45,137 bases of DNA from an uncultured Granulosicoccaceae bacterium (GCA_938020525.1 CALIHW010000072.1:1-45137), one strand, 5' to 3'. Positions 8,080 through 16,932 are shown, counted from the first letter of the stretch. A program made the numbers and translations. Notes: generated from the sequence alone by a model not told the origin.

Positions 8080-8240
8080 AACCCGGACTATTCATCAAGC
8101 CGACGGCATCTCGCTTGATCTTTGATTCCACAGCAAATTTATTCTTTTGCAAATATCAGTAAGTATTCGACGCAAGAATAAAATTCACTGTGAAAACAAA
8201 TCTCTGCGCGATATGCTCGCCATTTCATGAATAGTCCGGG
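8080..8240. mobile_element. MITE-like imperfect palindrome
   Basis: A roughly 160 bp element whose two halves are imperfect inverted repeats. The termini CCCGGACTATTCAT (8082) and ATGAATAGTCCGGG (ending 8240) match exactly over 14 bp, and the arms continue with similarity through CACAG...AATTTATTCTT to about 68 nt each. It encodes nothing. The hexamer CTAACT occurs directly outside both ends (8074-8079 and 8241-8246), as a target duplication would. This is the anatomy of a non-autonomous transposable element; the parent transposase is not in the window and I do not name the family. Confidence 0.7.
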
Positions 8241-8369
8241 CTAACTGATACGAAAACTTCCGGAGAGTTGAAGCGTTTTGCCAAGTCGATCAATTGATCT
8301 GGCCGATAGATTGCAGCTTATCCTCGAACGGCTGGATAGGCCGTGCAACTACGGGGTTTGCCGATTCTG

Positions 8370-9068
8370 ATGCAGTCACTTAGTAACGTAAAAAATCTAC
8401 GGGATTCTGACAGCGCACTGATGATGTCGTTCGCTGCAGGCGATTGCGAAGGTTTTGAAGTGCTGTATCGGCGCTATAGCGCTTCGATATATCGGTTTTT
8501 CTACTTTGGCACTCACGCGGATCAAGCGCTGACTGCTGAGTTGTTTTACGACGTATGGATGACAGTTGCTCGCGGTCGTGCCCGTTATACCAATGATATA
8601 AATTTTACTGATTGGCTATATCATTCTGCCTGGGCACGGTTGCACGATCACTTGCGCCTACATTCACTGGATCGAGAAATTGATAACCTGAAGCCGGTTA
8701 ACAGGGAATCGACTGTTGTTAACATGGCAGACTTTGTATCGGATAGTGCAAAAAGCGATGAGAAAGGATCGGTAGCCGACATCTCATCTGACACCCCTGA
8801 GGTTGATGCAAAGAAATTCTTGTCCGATGGTTCCTTGCCAGAAAGTTCTTTACCAGATAGTTCATTGGTAGCAGCGATCAAAAATTTGAATTCTGAACAG
8901 AAAGAGGTGGTGCTGCTTCGATATTGTTTTTCAATGTCGAATCCGGACATCGCCGAGTTTATTGACGTGAGTAAGTCAACAGTTGATCGTATAACACGAG
9001 AAGCGTCCAGTTTGCTAAGACAGAATGTGATTGAATCGCGTGCACAGGGGGATCAATTCAATGGGTGA
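8370..9068 (+). CDS. ECF-like RNA polymerase sigma factor
   Basis: 232 residues from the ATG at 8370 (a GTG at 8343 is also in frame). Region 2-like helices lie at about 12-95 (DCEGFEVLYRRYSASIYRFF, then DVWMTVARGRARY). A long acidic Ser-rich linker (about 110-165) includes a repeated S-S-L-P-E/D. Region 4 is at about 170-220 (LNSEQKEVVLLRYCFSMS, then the HTH around DIAEFIDVSKSTVDRI). The linker is unusually long for an ECF factor. The gene overlaps the next by 8 bp, the arrangement expected for a sigma/anti-sigma pair. Promoter target unknown; a 5' hairpin-like segment (about 8310-8347) is visible. Confidence 0.85.
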   Translation: MQSLSNVKNLRDSDSALMMSFAAGDCEGFEVLYRRYSASIYRFFYFGTHADQALTAELFYDVWMTVARGRARYTNDINFTDWLYHSAWARLHDHLRLHSLDREIDNLKPVNRESTVVNMADFVSDSAKSDEKGSVADISSDTPEVDAKKFLSDGSLPESSLPDSSLVAAIKNLNSEQKEVVLLRYCFSMSNPDIAEFIDVSKSTVDRITREASSLLRQNVIESRAQGDQFNG

Positions 9069-9549
9069 TGTTGTTAGCATCAAGAAATCATTGGACGATG
9101 ATCTCCATGAGTTGTTTGTTCAGGCGTGCCCTGAGGTGCCTGCGTTTGTTAATGAAAAAGTTCAGAGTGCTGTAAATCATTCGCTCGGTGGTGGAGCTGC
9201 TTCGAATTATCAGCCATCATTTAGAACGGTATGTTTTATCGTCGCTGGTGCTTGTCTGTTGGGTGCAGGATTGGTTAAAGGGTTCACTGCACGTTGGAGT
9301 GATGCCGTTGATTCAGTAGCGATGTATACAGCTCAGTCCGAATCGCTAAACAAAGAAGCGGTGTTGGGTGCGGCAATGCCTGCGACTGCCTCTGAAACGG
9401 GTGATAGCGAGCAAAGCTGGCGTCGATCAAAAGGGGCGTGGGCTGAATACATTGCACGGCTTGAGCGAGATCCGTTTTATCAGCATGTACAACAAGAAAA
9501 ATTGCGTTTTCAAGCGCGTTACCCAAGTACGACGATATCCCCTGATTAA
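9061..9549 (+). CDS. Single-pass membrane protein, putative anti-sigma partner
   Basis: 162 residues, starting at an ATG within the last codons of the sigma gene (8 bp overlap). Residues 1-50 are soluble and acidic (SLDDDLHELFVQACPEVPAFV), residues about 58-78 form one membrane span (CFIVAGACLLGAGLVKGF), and a soluble domain follows on the far side. The cytoplasmic N-terminus, one helix and translational coupling to a sigma factor are the typical architecture of anti-sigma factors. There is no zinc HxxxCxxC motif, and sequence similarity to a known anti-sigma family is not evident, so the role is inferred from context. Confidence 0.7.
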   Translation: MGDVVSIKKSLDDDLHELFVQACPEVPAFVNEKVQSAVNHSLGGGAASNYQPSFRTVCFIVAGACLLGAGLVKGFTARWSDAVDSVAMYTAQSESLNKEAVLGAAMPATASETGDSEQSWRRSKGAWAEYIARLERDPFYQHVQQEKLRFQARYPSTTISPD

Positions 9550-9958
9550 CCTCGCTTGTGGGTTCGCAATGAGTCAATAATCAGAAACACCATACCGGTA
9601 TATATCCGACGGTCGGATGTATCATCCCTTCGTGCAGATAGCCTTTGCAGGCGCAATTGTCTGGCCCTGATATTTAAGACAGTGGCTGTGATATTCCGAA
9701 GCGGAGCCGAATCCCGCAATCCAGGACCTTCAAGAATCGGCCATCAACACGCTGGCCATCATGACGCCGGGCTTGAGGAATTCCGATAGATCCCCAAATT
9801 ATTGACAGATTAGCGTTTTCTGGAGCCGCAGATTCAGCTAAAGGTATTGGATACAGGCGTATGCTGGTAACCAGTTGAAGTCTGACTCAATTTTTCGATG
9901 TGCCCGCCGACACACTTAGGCGAGACGGGGGATCCGGGTAACCGGTGAAACTATTAAC
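9550..9958. other. Intergenic region without a recognisable gene
   Basis: About 400 bp. A 77-codon open frame (9556-9789) has a composition unlike the neighbouring genes and no ribosome site, so I do not call it. A direct repeat of GGCCATCA occurs around 9740-9762. The last 60 bp before the membrane gene are G/C-rich (GGCGAGACGGGGGATCC); no known riboswitch core was found. Confidence 0.4.
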
Positions 9959-10441
9959 ATGATTGGTAAAATTGTATTTGGCATTGCTTGTTGCTTGTTT
10001 TTTGCCTCGCTTTTTACGGCGACGGTAACCTTGGGCGAAGCTAAATCCCTTTCGGGTATCCAGGCATTCATTTCTGCGCTGCGTTATGGCACTGCGGGTC
10101 TTTTCTCGCCAGCGTCTTTCTCAGCGTTTATCACCCACTTTATCGCTTTGATGTCAGCCGCGGCAAACTTTGTATTTGTCTTCTGGGCGTTGCTGGTATT
10201 TTCACCAACGAAAGTCACCTCACTGAGATGGTTTTGGTGGATCAGTCTGATCTTTATTGTGGCAGCAGTTTACACGGGTGTGTTGGTACTGCTTGATGAC
10301 CGTGCGGCTTTGCAGTCCGGTTATTTTTTCTGGCTGGCAGCATTGATGTTGATGTTTATTGCACCAGTGGTAGCCAGAATAGAGCGTAAGCGGGCGGTTT
10401 CGATAGCACGCCGCAACAAGAGCGTTACGCTAAAGCCTTAA
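9959..10441 (+). CDS. Four-helix membrane protein of unknown function
   Basis: 160 residues with hydrophobic spans at about 5-25, 58-82, 90-112 and 123-140 and a basic C-terminus (RIERKRAVSIARRNKS) that should be cytoplasmic. No conserved motif recognised. Stand-alone gene between the sigma/anti-sigma pair and convergent pncB. Confidence 0.75.
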   Translation: MIGKIVFGIACCLFFASLFTATVTLGEAKSLSGIQAFISALRYGTAGLFSPASFSAFITHFIALMSAAANFVFVFWALLVFSPTKVTSLRWFWWISLIFIVAAVYTGVLVLLDDRAALQSGYFFWLAALMLMFIAPVVARIERKRAVSIARRNKSVTLKP

Positions 10442-10507
10442 ACACCATGCGTTAGGCTGGTAAGTTCCTGTCTATAAACTAGTCCACGTAGTGTTACCGG
10501 AATTCTG

Positions 10508-11812
10508 TTAGACGTCTACTTTTGTTTGAGTGCGATTTTCATCGCCAAAAACTTTAAGATATCTTTCGATTTCAGATTTTGGTCCGGTTGCTTTTGCAAG
10601 GTTATCTGACAGCTTGACTGTCGGATCACCATTAGCGGACGTTATTTTCACCACCACCGAAAACGCCCGGAGGTTTTCGTTTTCATATGGTGCGCAGTCA
10701 CGGAAGTCATTGGTGAGGTTAGTTCCCCAACCAAAACTTGTTCTGACTTTACCTTCAAAGTGTTTGTAGGTTGATTCGATGGTGTCTATATCCAGACCAT
10801 CGGAGAAAATCACCAGCTTGTCTTTCGGGTCGATGCCTTTGCTTTTCCACCAGGTGATAATTTCCTCTCCGCCTTCGACTGGATCTTTGGAATCAATTCT
10901 GAAGCCTTTCCAGTCTGCGACCCAATCGGGTGCGTCCTGCAAAAAGCGCGTGGTACCGTAGGTATCTGGTAGAACTATCAACAAGTTGCTGTCATAGGTT
11001 TTTTGCCAGCTTTCAAGAACCTTGTACGGGCTTGCCGCCAGTTCCTCATCATTGTTGGAAAGTGTTGCGACAGCCATAGGTAGTTCATGTGCGTTGGTAC
11101 CGATTGCTTCAAGGTCATGATCCATAGCGAGCAAGACGTTGCTTGTGCCAATGAAGTTCTGATTCAGGCCTTCTTTCAATGCGTCTACACACCAGCGTTG
11201 CCATAAAAAGCTGTGTCGTCTGCGGGTGCCGAAGTCAGCAATTTTTAAGTTTGGCAGTTGTTTCAGCCGCAGCACTTTTTCCCACATTTTTGCCTTGGCA
11301 CGTGCGTAGGTAACATCTACTTCAAAACGTCCCATACCACGCATGGCTGCACGTGATCGAAGCTCACTAATGATTGTTAATAACGGAATTTCCCACAGAG
11401 AGGTTTCAGCCCAGGTGCCATGGATGTCAATGATGTACTGTCCATCGCGTTTGGCAAGCTCGAATTCCGGGAGTTGAAAGTCTTTAAGCCATTGCAGAAA
11501 ATTTGCGTTAAATAATCGTTCCTTACCGTAGAACGTGTTACCTGCTAACCAGATACTTTCTTTTTTTGTTAGTTTGACTGTTCGCGCATGTTCCAATTGT
11601 TCTCGTAATTCCGCTTCATCAATTTCATCAGCGAGTCTGACAGTCTTGCTGCGATTGATGAGAGAGAACGTGACCGGGATGTCTTTCCATTCCTGCAGAA
11701 TGGTCTGCAGCATCAGAAGCTTGTATACATCTGTGTCCAGAATGCTGCGGACAATCGGATCCATCTTGAATGTATGGTCGTATACGCGCTTTGCGAAATC
11801 TATATTTGCCAT
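10508..11812 (-). CDS. pncB: Nicotinate phosphoribosyltransferase
   Basis: 434 residues, near E. coli PncB (400). It couples ATP hydrolysis to formation of nicotinate mononucleotide from nicotinate and PRPP in NAD salvage. Motifs: [11 protein letters not shown] at 26-36, [12 protein letters not shown] at 194-205, and [10 protein letters not shown] with the phosphorylatable His at 242. The phosphate-binding end is [12 protein letters not shown] and [11 protein letters not shown]. Strong assignment. The gene lies 77 bp downstream of fdhD on the same strand; no functional link is obvious. Confidence 0.96.
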   Translation of the reverse strand: MANIDFAKRVYDHTFKMDPIVRSILDTDVYKLLMLQTILQEWKDIPVTFSLINRSKTVRLADEIDEAELREQLEHARTVKLTKKESIWLAGNTFYGKERLFNANFLQWLKDFQLPEFELAKRDGQYIIDIHGTWAETSLWEIPLLTIISELRSRAAMRGMGRFEVDVTYARAKAKMWEKVLRLKQLPNLKIADFGTRRRHSFLWQRWCVDALKEGLNQNFIGTSNVLLAMDHDLEAIGTNAHELPMAVATLSNNDEELAASPYKVLESWQKTYDSNLLIVLPDTYGTTRFLQDAPDWVADWKGFRIDSKDPVEGGEEIITWWKSKGIDPKDKLVIFSDGLDIDTIESTYKHFEGKVRTSFGWGTNLTNDFRDCAPYENENLRAFSVVVKITSANGDPTVKLSDNLAKATGPKSEIERYLKVFGDENRTQTKVDV

Positions 11813-11872
11813 TGTGAAAATCCAGCTGTTGTGTTCGCAGCAGCTACTAGCTTTGGTTTGGGCTTGTACTTG

Positions 11873-11900
11873 TTTTTAAGGGTTGGTTTTTAAGGGTTGG
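11873..11900 (-). repeat. Perfect 14-bp tandem duplication at the fdhD stop
   Basis: TTTTTAAGGGTTGG occurs twice back to back (11873-11886, 11887-11900), followed by a degenerate third start (TGTTTAAG). The fdhD stop codon (TAA, 11892-11890) lies within the second unit, so its last codons and stop were copied downstream. The unit is not a multiple of three, so the copy is out of frame. Confidence 0.85.
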
Positions 11901-12783
11901 TGTTTAAGTCCAACATGCCTTTTGTAGGTGGTGGCACAATTCGTTTTTGAGGAATTGCATCAAGCTCAACGCAGTCTGCGCCGTGGTATACCAGAAAGTG
12001 TTTACCTTTAGCACGGGCGATCATTGTCAGGCCAAGATGTTCTGCCAGCTCAAGCCCCATGTGAGTAACACCTGATCGGGAAACCAGGGCTGGTATGCCC
12101 ATGAAAGCGGTTTTCATAACGATCTCCGAAGTCAGGCGTCCTGTGGTATAAAAAACTTTGTCTGAACCATCAATGCCATCAAGCCACATGTGTCCTGATA
12201 CTGCGTCTGCAGCGTTGTGTCTGCCAACATCTTCAACGTGTATTAATGATTTGGTACCGTGACATAGAGCGCAGCCGTGCACAGCACCGGCACTTCTATA
12301 GATATCATTGAGCTTACCAACCTCACGAATCATTTCGTAGAGTTCTGATTGCTTAATGTTCGCCTGTGGCAGAACAACTTCATACAGCTTGTCTATCGTG
12401 CAACTGAAAATTGTGCCCTGGCCGCAGCCGCTGGTTACAATTTTGCGATTCAGTTTTTCCTGCCAGTCTTCAATGCCGTTGCCAGCTCTGGTTTCAACAA
12501 CTACCAGCTCACGATCCCAGTCAACATGGATAGAGACAATGTCTTCAATGTCTTCAATTAGTTTTTGATTGCGTACATAGCCAAGGGTAAGTGCCTCTGG
12601 CTGTGAGCCGAGAGTCATTAGTGTGACTATCTCTGTATCGTCAATACGGATAGTCAGCGGAAATTCACCGGGGATTTGTTGCTCGGTTTGCTCACCGTAC
12701 TCATTGACGACTGTGACCGGGTGGGTCGGTCGCAGCCCGGATTGACTCATCTCTGGTCGGTATTGTGAGTTGTTCTGTGCCAC
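11890..12783 (-). CDS. fdhD: Formate dehydrogenase accessory sulfurtransferase FdhD
   Basis: 297 residues. FdhD passes sulfur from the cysteine desulfurase to the Mo/W-bisPGD cofactor before insertion into formate dehydrogenase. Visible: FPLTIRIDD, TSGCGQGT around Cys 120, GAVHGCALCHG at 166-176, EDVGRHNAADA at 184-194 and the late FMGIPALVSRSG region. In E. coli the loop equivalent to TSGCGQG carries a C-x-x-C pair; here only the first Cys is kept, and a separate C-A-L-C pair sits at 171-174, a variant seen in other FdhD proteins. It diverges from the formate dehydrogenase gene set that starts at about 13.07 kb. Confidence 0.94.
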   Translation of the reverse strand: MAQNNSQYRPEMSQSGLRPTHPVTVVNEYGEQTEQQIPGEFPLTIRIDDTEIVTLMTLGSQPEALTLGYVRNQKLIEDIEDIVSIHVDWDRELVVVETRAGNGIEDWQEKLNRKIVTSGCGQGTIFSCTIDKLYEVVLPQANIKQSELYEMIREVGKLNDIYRSAGAVHGCALCHGTKSLIHVEDVGRHNAADAVSGHMWLDGIDGSDKVFYTTGRLTSEIVMKTAFMGIPALVSRSGVTHMGLELAEHLGLTMIARAKGKHFLVYHGADCVELDAIPQKRIVPPPTKGMLDLNTNP

Positions 12784-13067
12784 GCTCTGATTACTCTGAT
12801 GGTTGGCGGCGATATGCCACGCTACTGTGCGAGTTGCCTGGTCGATATGGGAATCAACCTTGACTGACAGGTTATCACAGGCCGGACGCGACTTTCTTTG
12901 GCCAAAAACAGAAATGCCGGATCAATTCCGCTTTGTTCCAGGTGTGTGGCAGTAGCGGGCAATTGTGTTTTTGTGTGGTGCGGCTTGCTGTGGGCGGTAA
13001 TTCGACTTCTGTGGCAGGGCCATTTGCAATTCCCCGCCAACCGCTTCACGATGGAATGCTGGTGAAC

Positions 13068-13655
13068 ATGCAGGGCATTGGTATTGTGAATGAAACCTTG
13101 GTAGAGCGTCGACAAGCACCGGCTTTTGATGTTGGTGTTGTGCTCAATCGCGGCTTACGTACTTTTGCAGCTGGCAAGTCTACGGAAATGAAGATTCCAG
13201 TTTGGTCGTTGCGAGAGCTGGTAGTGCGCGGACAAATCGATGCAGAGTCTCTTACTGATCGACCCACAGGTCTGGAAAAAACTATTATCAATGAAACCGA
13301 AGATAGTTACGATGCACTGTGGACAGGTTTCAGACTCGAGTTCTTTCGAGACGGTGGTCAGAGTTACTGGCACACCTTAGTCGGAGAACAGCAACAGATT
13401 TTTGTCGTGTGTCAGGACGATGAAGACGGCGTTTTCACACCGATACTGGTCACTGCGGACTATGATGAGGCGATGGCCTACCATGAGGCAGACGACACCA
13501 TCCTGAGCGCGCCGATGCCTGAAAAGATATATCTGGTTCTTGAGCGTTTTGTTCTGGAGAACTATTCGCCAGCGCAGAAAAAGAGACGCAAACGTAAGCA
13601 GTGGCACGGTGGAGAGCAAGATGAAACATTCGCGCGAAAACCAGTCGCTCGGTAA
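13068..13655 (+). CDS. DUF3305 family protein (formate dehydrogenase cluster)
   Basis: A 195-residue soluble protein resembling DUF3305, a family found almost only beside formate dehydrogenase genes. Family-like stretches are FDVGVVLNRG near the N-terminus, IFVVCQDDEDGVFTPILVTA, the YDEAMAYHEADD segment, PMPEKIYLVLERFV, and the basic end KKRRKRKQW. The start is uncertain: ATGs at 13056, 13068 and 13188 share the frame. I favour 13068 because the family motif begins 20 residues later and the DNA upstream does not look coding. The central insertion (about 30-70) is longer than I expect. Function unknown. It overlaps the DUF3306 gene by 35 bp. Confidence 0.72.
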   Translation: MQGIGIVNETLVERRQAPAFDVGVVLNRGLRTFAAGKSTEMKIPVWSLRELVVRGQIDAESLTDRPTGLEKTIINETEDSYDALWTGFRLEFFRDGGQSYWHTLVGEQQQIFVVCQDDEDGVFTPILVTADYDEAMAYHEADDTILSAPMPEKIYLVLERFVLENYSPAQKKRRKRKQWHGGEQDETFARKPVAR

Positions 13656-14466
13656 CCTGAAAGGTCAATCGGTGAGCAATAAACGAGACGCAGCGTCGGA
13701 AGGTGAATCATCAAAAGGTGAGGGTGGCTTCATTGGTCGTTGGGCAAGGCGCAAACATGATACTGCGATTGATGCACAAGACCCTGCAACAGATGACGTT
13801 TTCAGTGACCCGTTAAGTGAAGTCCCTGAGCACGCATTGCAGCCTGAGGAATCCGCGGCTGACAAATCCAAACTAATTGAAGAGCCCGAGCCTGCCCCGG
13901 TACTTACCGACGAAGACATGCCCGATATTGAAACGCTGAATGCAGATAGTGACTTCAGTCCTTTCTTTTCCAAAGGTGTGAGTAAAGACCTTAGAAACCT
14001 GGCGCTTAAAAAGCTATTTTACAGCGGCAAGTTTTCCGTGCGTGACGGTCTTGATGACTACGACGATGATTTCACCAAGTTTGAACCACTTGGTGATACG
14101 GTCACGTGTGATATGAAATTTCATGCACGGCGCAAAGAGAAAGCAAGACTGGCCGCGTTGGAAGAAGAGAGACTGAAGCTTGAAGCTGCCCAGGTTGAAA
14201 GTAAGAAGGCTGAAGGTGAGCTGGCTGAAGATAAGCAGGTAGAAGGCATAGAAGAATCGCCAAAGGAAGAATTGCCGAAGGAAGAAATATCAGAGATGGA
14301 AACTCTTGAGGAGGAAACAGGTTTAGCGTCTGTCGAATCGTCACTGCAAGACGAAATATCTAGTGATGAATTACCACACGCAAGCAGTGACAGTATAAAT
14401 ACCGAGATCTCAGACGAATCCGTAACTAAAGCTGCTTTGCTTAAAGATAAAGAACCGCACGTATAA
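13621..14466 (+). CDS. DUF3306 family protein (formate dehydrogenase cluster)
   Basis: 281 residues from the ATG at 13621, which has a good GGAGA site 5 nt upstream and lies inside the end of the DUF3305 gene. The family core is present: GFIGRWARRK near 35, then SDFSPFFSKGVS, LRNLALKKLF, and DGLDDYDDDFT at about 110-155. The last 110 residues are a Glu/Lys/Ser-rich, probably disordered coiled-coil-like tail with internal repeats (SPKEELPKEEIS), longer than usual. Function unknown. The pairing with DUF3305 ahead of the ferredoxin and FdhA is the usual order for this locus type. Confidence 0.82.
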   Translation: MKHSRENQSLGNLKGQSVSNKRDAASEGESSKGEGGFIGRWARRKHDTAIDAQDPATDDVFSDPLSEVPEHALQPEESAADKSKLIEEPEPAPVLTDEDMPDIETLNADSDFSPFFSKGVSKDLRNLALKKLFYSGKFSVRDGLDDYDDDFTKFEPLGDTVTCDMKFHARRKEKARLAALEEERLKLEAAQVESKKAEGELAEDKQVEGIEESPKEELPKEEISEMETLEEETGLASVESSLQDEISSDELPHASSDSINTEISDESVTKAALLKDKEPHV

Positions 14467-14493
14467 CCGGTTAGTCCGCCGGGCAGGAACTGT

Positions 14494-16116
14494 ATGGAAA
14501 ACACACCAATTGAATTTACCCCGTCTAATGCGGTTCAGACTACGTCTCTGGTGGGGTATCAGTCACGTGGACATTGCCTGATTATCGGTCCGCTGGACCT
14601 TGCACTTAATATTGCAGCAAAGCTTGATACTCCGGCACAGACTGTTCTGGTGCCAACCCCTGGCAAGACCGATTTCCAGAAGCGTGCGACAGAGGACGGT
14701 GTGATAGTTGTTGAGGCTGATGCGATGTTATTAAAGGGGTATCTGGGGGCTTACGATTGTGCGATTGGTGATCCGGAATCCCCTGGCTCACTGGCAATGG
14801 TTGCTGGTGTATCGCTGCTGGGCGGATTTGATTTGGTGCTTGATCTTGGTGATATGCCGATGCTGCGTCAGGAAGTTCTGCCGTTCGGTTATAAGGCAAC
14901 AGGTACTGATGAAGTATTAATTGATGCTGCATTGGCTGAGCTTTCCGAGTTGCAGGGCGAGTTTGAAAAACCTAAGTACTTTGAATACAACGCATCTATT
15001 TGTGCACACTCGAGAAGTGGTATCACGGCATGTACGAATTGTCTGGATGTTTGCGGTACCGGTGCGATAACAAGTACTGGAGACGGAATAAACATAGAGC
15101 CGTATCTTTGTCAGGGCTGTGGAAGTTGTGCGACAAATTGCCCGAGCGGTGCGGTTAGTTATGCATACCCGTCACCGGTAGATGCACTTTCACAACTGAC
15201 CGTATTACTTAAAGACAGACAGCAGCAAAAACTCAAGACGGTTGTTTATTTCCACGATGCAGAAGCTGGGACAGAGAGACTCGAGTCGATGAAGTCCTCG
15301 CTTGATGCTTGCGTGTTACCTCTGGCAGTAGAGGAGGTGGCAAGTGTCGGTATGGATGTGTGGCTGTCTGCACTCGCGTATGGTGTCAGTGCCATTGCCA
15401 TTGATGCACCTGCTCTTGATTCCGGTGCGGTGCGCGCGCTGAAATCCCAGTCTGATACTGCTAACACGATCCTTTCGGGAATCGGATTAGAAAAACGCAT
15501 AGCGTTAGTTGATGGTGCTGACCCACAAACAATAAATGAATTTGCGACAGGTGAATTCCTATCTATTTCCAATGCGACTTATAAAACTTTTAATGATAAA
15601 AGACAGTCAATTCGTAACGCGATTGATCATCTGGCTTTACATTGTCAGACAGATTTAGACTCAGTCGAATTAGGAGGGCAGTCGCCGTTCGGGCAAGTTG
15701 TGGTTGATCAAAGTGCATGTACTTTGTGTTTGGCCTGTGTGACAGTTTGTCCGGCTAGTGCTTTGCAGGATGGCGCAACCGTACCACAATTGAATTTCAT
15801 AGAAAGTCAGTGTCTGCAGTGCGGTATGTGCGAGCAAGCCTGTCCGGAAAACGCGATAACACTGCGTCCCCGTTATCTCATAAACTCAGAGGAAGCACGC
15901 AAGGCGCAAATACTAAATGAAGAAACGCCGTTTAACTGCGTTGTTTGCAATACACCATTCGCGACTCAGCAGATTATTGGCAGAATGCAGGCAAAACTAG
16001 CTGACCACTGGATGTTTACAGAGGATAAGGCGATGCGCCGCCTCAAGATGTGTGAAGATTGTCGAGTCAAAGACATGTTTAGTGACACTGAATCCGGTAT
16101 TGATGTGCATAAGTGA
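14494..16116 (+). CDS. Multi-cluster 4Fe-4S ferredoxin of the formate dehydrogenase locus
   Basis: 540 residues. The first pair of cluster motifs is CTNCLDVC (180-187, with Cys 170) and CQGCGSCATNC (206-216). The second pair, near 410-450, is CTLCLACVTVC and CLQCGMCEQAC. Near the C-terminus CVVC and CEDC form a possible zinc or extra cluster site. The N-terminal 160 residues carry no cluster motif and resemble a Rossmann-like domain. Such polyferredoxins sit beside DUF3305/3306 and fdhA in many proteobacteria; electron transfer to or from FDH, or a maturation role, is inferred. The last codons are reiterated downstream (16099-16161). Confidence 0.88.
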   Translation: MENTPIEFTPSNAVQTTSLVGYQSRGHCLIIGPLDLALNIAAKLDTPAQTVLVPTPGKTDFQKRATEDGVIVVEADAMLLKGYLGAYDCAIGDPESPGSLAMVAGVSLLGGFDLVLDLGDMPMLRQEVLPFGYKATGTDEVLIDAALAELSELQGEFEKPKYFEYNASICAHSRSGITACTNCLDVCGTGAITSTGDGINIEPYLCQGCGSCATNCPSGAVSYAYPSPVDALSQLTVLLKDRQQQKLKTVVYFHDAEAGTERLESMKSSLDACVLPLAVEEVASVGMDVWLSALAYGVSAIAIDAPALDSGAVRALKSQSDTANTILSGIGLEKRIALVDGADPQTINEFATGEFLSISNATYKTFNDKRQSIRNAIDHLALHCQTDLDSVELGGQSPFGQVVVDQSACTLCLACVTVCPASALQDGATVPQLNFIESQCLQCGMCEQACPENAITLRPRYLINSEEARKAQILNEETPFNCVVCNTPFATQQIIGRMQAKLADHWMFTEDKAMRRLKMCEDCRVKDMFSDTESGIDVHK

Positions 16117-16161
16117 TCAATTGATGTAGAGCAGTGATCAATGCAATTGCCTAAGTGACCA
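16099..16161 (+). repeat. Three 21-nt in-frame units carrying the ferredoxin stop codon
   Basis: Unit 1 (16099-16119) encodes I-D-V-H-K-TGA-S, the real end of the ferredoxin. Unit 2 (16120-16140) would encode I-D-V-E-Q-TGA-S. Unit 3 (16141-16161) is more diverged, encoding M-Q-L-P-K-TGA-P. All three keep the same frame and a TGA at the same place. Confidence 0.85.
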
Positions 16162-16254
16162 TTGGTAAAGCCGGTGGGCTGATAGGCAAAAAGGACTAGA
16201 AATAATCGTTTTTTAGGAGCAAACTGGAACACTGGAAAATAAAGGCCCCATTTG

Positions 16255-16932
16255 ATGCAGGTGGAAGCTGTGAGCAAAGATTCTCTAAAAGGTGCGATCA
16301 TCAAGATCAGCACGCCTGAGAGTATTGCGTCCAGCGAAGCTCTTTCTCAGGAAGCAGAAGAGGCCGCTGCCGATCGGGCAAACCTGTACTCGTCACTTGG
16401 CGCGCTGTTTGCCGCTCCGGCAAGCGCTGAACATCTCGCAGTCCTTAAAAATCTCCCGGAAATACAACAACCTGAATCCGATCTGGAAATGGCTTGGTCG
16501 CTGCTGCGCCGCGCTGCCTCTGACTACACTCCTGAACAGATTGATGACGAATATCATCAATTGTTTATCGGCCTTGGGCGTGGTGTGGTTGTGCCATATG
16601 GTTCCTGGCACCTGACAGGGTTCCTGATGGAGAAGCCGCTTGGTGCTTTGCGGGCAGACTTACGCAAGCTGGGCATTGAGCGCTCTGCGGGTGTTGCAGA
16701 GTCCGAGGACCATATCGCCTCTCTATGTCAGGCAATGGCAGCCATTATTGTTGCAGACGAAATAGACTTTGATACTGAACGCGCATTCTTTAGTGAGCAC
16801 ATAGCTTCCTGGTCGGATGATTTTTTCCGCCTGTTGGATGAAGCGTCCTGTGCCGGTTTTTATCGCGCGGTTGGTAACCTTGGTAAAAGTTTTACAGATG
16901 TAGAAAAGCAATATTTGAGTATGAGTGTCTAG
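16255..16932 (+). CDS. TorD/DmsD-family chaperone (formate dehydrogenase assembly)
   Basis: 225 residues, helical, of the TorD-like cytoplasmic chaperone family that binds Tat signals of molybdoenzymes and holds them for cofactor insertion. The family core is visible: ANLYSSLGALFAAPAS at about 42-57, YHQLFIGLGRGVVVPYGSWH at about 102-121, and the EDHIASLCQAMAAII stretch near 152-166. Position between the ferredoxin and the Tat-targeted FdhA fits a dedicated FDH chaperone. ATG at 16255; a TTG one codon earlier also fits. Confidence 0.88.
   Translation: MQVEAVSKDSLKGAIIKISTPESIASSEALSQEAEEAAADRANLYSSLGALFAAPASAEHLAVLKNLPEIQQPESDLEMAWSLLRRAASDYTPEQIDDEYHQLFIGLGRGVVVPYGSWHLTGFLMEKPLGALRADLRKLGIERSAGVAESEDHIASLCQAMAAIIVADEIDFDTERAFFSEHIASWSDDFFRLLDEASCAGFYRAVGNLGKSFTDVEKQYLSMSV

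Noticed and set aside
9556-9789. 77-codon plus-strand frame after the putative anti-sigma gene
   Set aside because: Cys/Arg-rich composition unlike neighbours, no ribosome site, no recognisable family.
9800-9958. Possible riboswitch before the membrane gene
   Set aside because: G-rich patch suggested one, but no cobalamin, SAM, TPP or other core motif could be aligned.
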